Shown piece by piece: positions 5,675 to 7,453 of a DNA stretch of 7,453 nt (positions are counted from its first letter, which is position 1; every line of letters begins with the position of its first letter). Position numbers and translations under genes: made by a program. The stretch comes from Planctomycetota bacterium (lineage in GTDB: Bacteria; Planctomycetota; Planctomycetia; Isosphaerales; Isosphaeraceae): NCBI GenBank assembly GCA_021778575.1, contig JAJYCH010000221.1, positions 1 to 7,453 of the forward strand, in the 5' to 3' direction. The notes under the pieces are model-generated. The model was not told where the DNA came from and ran no database searches. It was given only the letters and a program-made list of their open reading frames with translations.

Positions 5675-6358
5675 ATGTCCGAGGTCTCCTTCGATGAGTC
5701 GAACCCCTTTGAGGCCCCGAAGGCCCGGATCGGCAATCTCGCCTCGCAGGTAGACGACACCGATCAGGGGCAGGCCGAGTTAACACGTCGCCGGTACATA
5801 GGCCATGAGTCATCGATCAAGACTCTCGGAATCCTCGCCTATCTCTGCGCGGTCCCGGCCGTTCTTGGTATGATCACGATGGTCGTGTTGGCGATTGTGG
5901 GGCCTCCCGCGAATCCGGGCAATAATGCCCAAATTCCCGCCGGGATGTTACGTTTAATTCTGATCGGTGGCGGCGTTTTCTATCTTGCCGTCGCCTCCGT
6001 TTTTGGATTGATCGGCTTCGGATTGCGGCGATTGCTGACCTGGGCGCGCTGGACCGTCGTGGTCTTCAACTCGCTTGCGTGGCTTTACATTCTGGCAGTC
6101 GGTATTTTCGCAACCTATATGAACCTTCCCGCAGGATTGCCGGTGCTCATCATGGGAAGTTTGATCGCTGGATTTATCCTCTACCTGATGGTCACGCCGA
6201 AGTCATCGATTGTATTCTCGGCCGAGTATAAACTCATCATTTTGAAAACGCCACACATAAAAACCACTACGAGCGTTGTCGTGAAGTTGATTCTGGTGTT
6301 CATCATTGTTCTGGTCTCCTTGTTTATCATCCGCATTTTCGCCACGCTTCAAAGTTGA
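5675..6358 (+). CDS. Membrane protein of unknown function, paralogue A
   Basis: I do not recognise a named family. The 227-residue protein has a soluble N-terminus of about 48 residues containing NPFEAPKA (10-17), a variant of the 'NPY/F-x-x-P' motif seen at the start of many planctomycete membrane proteins. About five membrane segments follow, near residues 51-75, 93-117, 126-148, 154-173 and 201-222. The WARWT motif (123-127) precedes the third, and TPKSSIVFSAEYKLII then LKTPHIK (174-196) lies between the fourth and fifth. These motifs recur in the next gene, so the two are paralogues. No enzymatic motif, metal site or transporter signature is visible. AAGGA (5662-5666), 8 bases before ATG 5675, is a fair ribosome binding site. 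The gene is 102 bases after the DUF58 stop and could be a separate transcription unit. The last 150 bases look AT-richer than the neighbouring genes. Confidence 0.85.
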   Translation: MSEVSFDESNPFEAPKARIGNLASQVDDTDQGQAELTRRRYIGHESSIKTLGILAYLCAVPAVLGMITMVVLAIVGPPANPGNNAQIPAGMLRLILIGGGVFYLAVASVFGLIGFGLRRLLTWARWTVVVFNSLAWLYILAVGIFATYMNLPAGLPVLIMGSLIAGFILYLMVTPKSSIVFSAEYKLIILKTPHIKTTTSVVVKLILVFIIVLVSLFIIRIFATLQS

Positions 6359-6385
6359 TCTCGTGCCCGACATGAGGCGGTACTG

Positions 6386-7069
6386 ATGGCCAAGCAGTCG
6401 ATCGAACAACTGATCCCCTCCGATTCGACCTTTGAGTCAATCCGTCGCTTCCATCTCCGCCAAGAGTCAGGCATCAAGTCGATCGGGCAACTCTGTTTTC
6501 TGGTCGCGTTCTTCAGCTTACTAGGCACTGGTGAATTTCTCTTGTTCGCTTTCCGGCTCCTTCCTCGCGACGATTTCCAGACACTACTGCCCGATTCGCT
6601 CCTTGACCTGTTCTTAGGATTAGGAACGATCGGGTTTGCGATCAATACTCTGGCTCAGATCATTCTTGGTTTGGGCTTGATCCAGTTGCGATTCTGGGCC
6701 CGCTGGACAGTTATCGTGCTGACCGGACTGAGCCTGTGCTCGGGAACAATCTCAAGCCTCGCTCTGTGCATGGCGCCCCCCATGACCGGATTCTGGGAGC
6801 CGCTGATCGGATTTGATGTCTCGAATTTGTGGCTTGGCTTGGGCATTCTGGTGGTGGGAGGCGCGATCCATCTCTTGATTCTCTGGCCCATGATCGCTCC
6901 GGGATCGAGCGTTGTTTTCTCCGGATATTATCAAGAGGTGATCCGTGCGACGCCCGAAATCAAGAGCAGGATGCACTGGCTCTTGAAGCTGGTGCTCGGA
7001 TGCCTGATGATTCTGGTGATGGGTTTTATCGCGTACTTGCTGGCGATTTATTTCCGGTTCATCGATTAA
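6386..7069 (+). CDS. Membrane protein of unknown function, paralogue B
   Basis: This protein also has 227 residues and about five membrane segments (near 33-57, 74-100, 106-128, 145-169 and 198-222). It shares with paralogue A the N-terminal ESGIKSIG (27-34; ESSIKTLG in A), WARWTVIV (104-111; WARWTVVV in A) and APGSSVVFSGYYQEVI then RATPEIK (171-193). About half the residues in that last block are identical, while the membrane segments have diverged. It has a shorter soluble N-terminus and no NPF motif, and a longer loop between the first two membrane segments containing LLPRDDFQTLLPDS. The start ATG 6386 is 27 bases after the stop of A, with GAGG (6374-6377) 8 bases upstream, so the two are very likely co-transcribed. 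The function is unknown. The shared block is probably a cytosolic loop that lies on the membrane surface, which is inference from topology. Confidence 0.85.
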   Translation: MAKQSIEQLIPSDSTFESIRRFHLRQESGIKSIGQLCFLVAFFSLLGTGEFLLFAFRLLPRDDFQTLLPDSLLDLFLGLGTIGFAINTLAQIILGLGLIQLRFWARWTVIVLTGLSLCSGTISSLALCMAPPMTGFWEPLIGFDVSNLWLGLGILVVGGAIHLLILWPMIAPGSSVVFSGYYQEVIRATPEIKSRMHWLLKLVLGCLMILVMGFIAYLLAIYFRFID

Positions 7070-7106
7070 CAATTCTGCTCTGACCGCGAATTCCCGCCAA
7101 CAGATC

Positions 7107-7112
7107 GAGGAG
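7107..7112 (+). promoter_or_regulatory. Strong ribosome binding site of the oxidoreductase gene
   Basis: GAGGAG lies 7 bases before ATG 7120 in the 50-base spacer after paralogue B. It fixes the start of the last gene. Confidence 0.6.
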
Positions 7113-7119
7113 AACGTAC

Positions 7120-7453
7120 ATGATCCGCCTGGGTATCGTCGACTTCGACACCAGCCATGCCGTCGAATTCACCAAGCGACTGAATCATCTCGAAATTGGT
7201 GAGGACCAATGGGTCGAGGGAGCGCGAGTCGTCGCGGGAGTACCCGGGAGTTCGCAGATTTCTCCCGAGGTCATTCCCAAGAACCTCGAGACTTTGAAGC
7301 GGTTCGGCGTCACGATCCTGGATAACCCGACCGAGCTTTTCGGCAAGGTTGACGCCGTGCTTATCGAAGCGGTCGATGGCAGCGTGCATCTCGAACGGGC
7401 GATGCCTTTCCTTGAAAGAGGAATGCCGACCTACGTCGACAAACCATTCGCCT
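7120..7453 (+). CDS. Gfo/Idh/MocA-family oxidoreductase, N-terminal part (3' end outside window)
   Basis: The frame is open from ATG 7120 to the end of the window, giving 111 residues. It starts with MIRLGIVDFDTSHAVEFTKR, the first strand and helix of a Rossmann fold. Later come VDAVLIEAVDGSVHLERA and PFLERGMPTYVDKPFA. The 'DAVLI ... H ... A...L..G...-VDKP' pattern is that of Gfo/Idh/MocA dehydrogenases, where E/D-K-P carries the conserved lysine; here it is DKP. These enzymes are usually NAD(P)-dependent sugar or cyclitol oxidoreductases, and planctomycetes carry many copies. The usual G-x-G-x-x-G cofactor loop is replaced by D-F-D-T-S-H, a feature I associate with a distinct subgroup of uncertain substrate. 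The gene follows paralogue B by 50 bases and has a strong ribosome binding site, but a functional link with the membrane proteins is not evident. Confidence 0.85.
   Translation, partial: MIRLGIVDFDTSHAVEFTKRLNHLEIGEDQWVEGARVVAGVPGSSQISPEVIPKNLETLKRFGVTILDNPTELFGKVDAVLIEAVDGSVHLERAMPFLERGMPTYVDKPFA

Overview
The window looks like chromosomal DNA from a GC-rich planctomycete, most likely of the Isosphaeraceae/Gemmata type. This is inferred from the gene set and protein style, not from a database search. The pointers are a SpoIIM / DUF4129 / DUF4350 / MoxR / DUF58 gene order, an N-terminal 'NPFEAP' motif in a small membrane protein, and a Gfo/Idh/MocA oxidoreductase with the 'IVDFDTSH' start. 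All recognisable genes lie on the + strand. I see no tRNA, rRNA, CRISPR array, insertion sequence or phage gene.

Positions 1-4062 hold a tightly packed run of five genes. They are the C-terminal end of a SpoIIM-family membrane protein, a multi-spanning membrane protein with a TTG start, a DUF4129 membrane protein, a DUF4350 protein and a MoxR-type AAA+ ATPase. The last four are joined by overlaps of 7, 4 and 4 bases, which indicates one transcript with translational coupling. After a 193-base gap comes a DUF58 protein with a von Willebrand A-like domain (4256-5572), the usual partner of MoxR. The gap has no convincing gene. It is AT-richer near its end and holds a weak candidate promoter and a small UUCG hairpin. 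Together these genes form the MoxR/DUF58 envelope module: a cytosolic AAA+ ATPase, a membrane-tethered vWA-like protein, and membrane proteins carrying DUF4129 and DUF4350. Such modules are thought to act in assembly or stress maintenance of envelope or secreted complexes, but the exact substrate of this version is not known.

Positions 5675-7069 hold two adjacent membrane proteins, each of 227 residues. They are divergent paralogues: both have about five membrane segments, a 'WARWT' motif, and a shared cytosolic-looking motif (SSxVFSxxYxxxIxxTPxIK) between the last two membrane segments. I do not recognise a named function for them. They are the most interesting undescribed item in the window. 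A perfect 7-base inverted repeat (5601-5616) lies upstream of the first one.

From 7120 to the end is the N-terminal part of a Gfo/Idh/MocA-type oxidoreductase. It has a strong ribosome binding site and a Rossmann loop that lacks the usual glycines.
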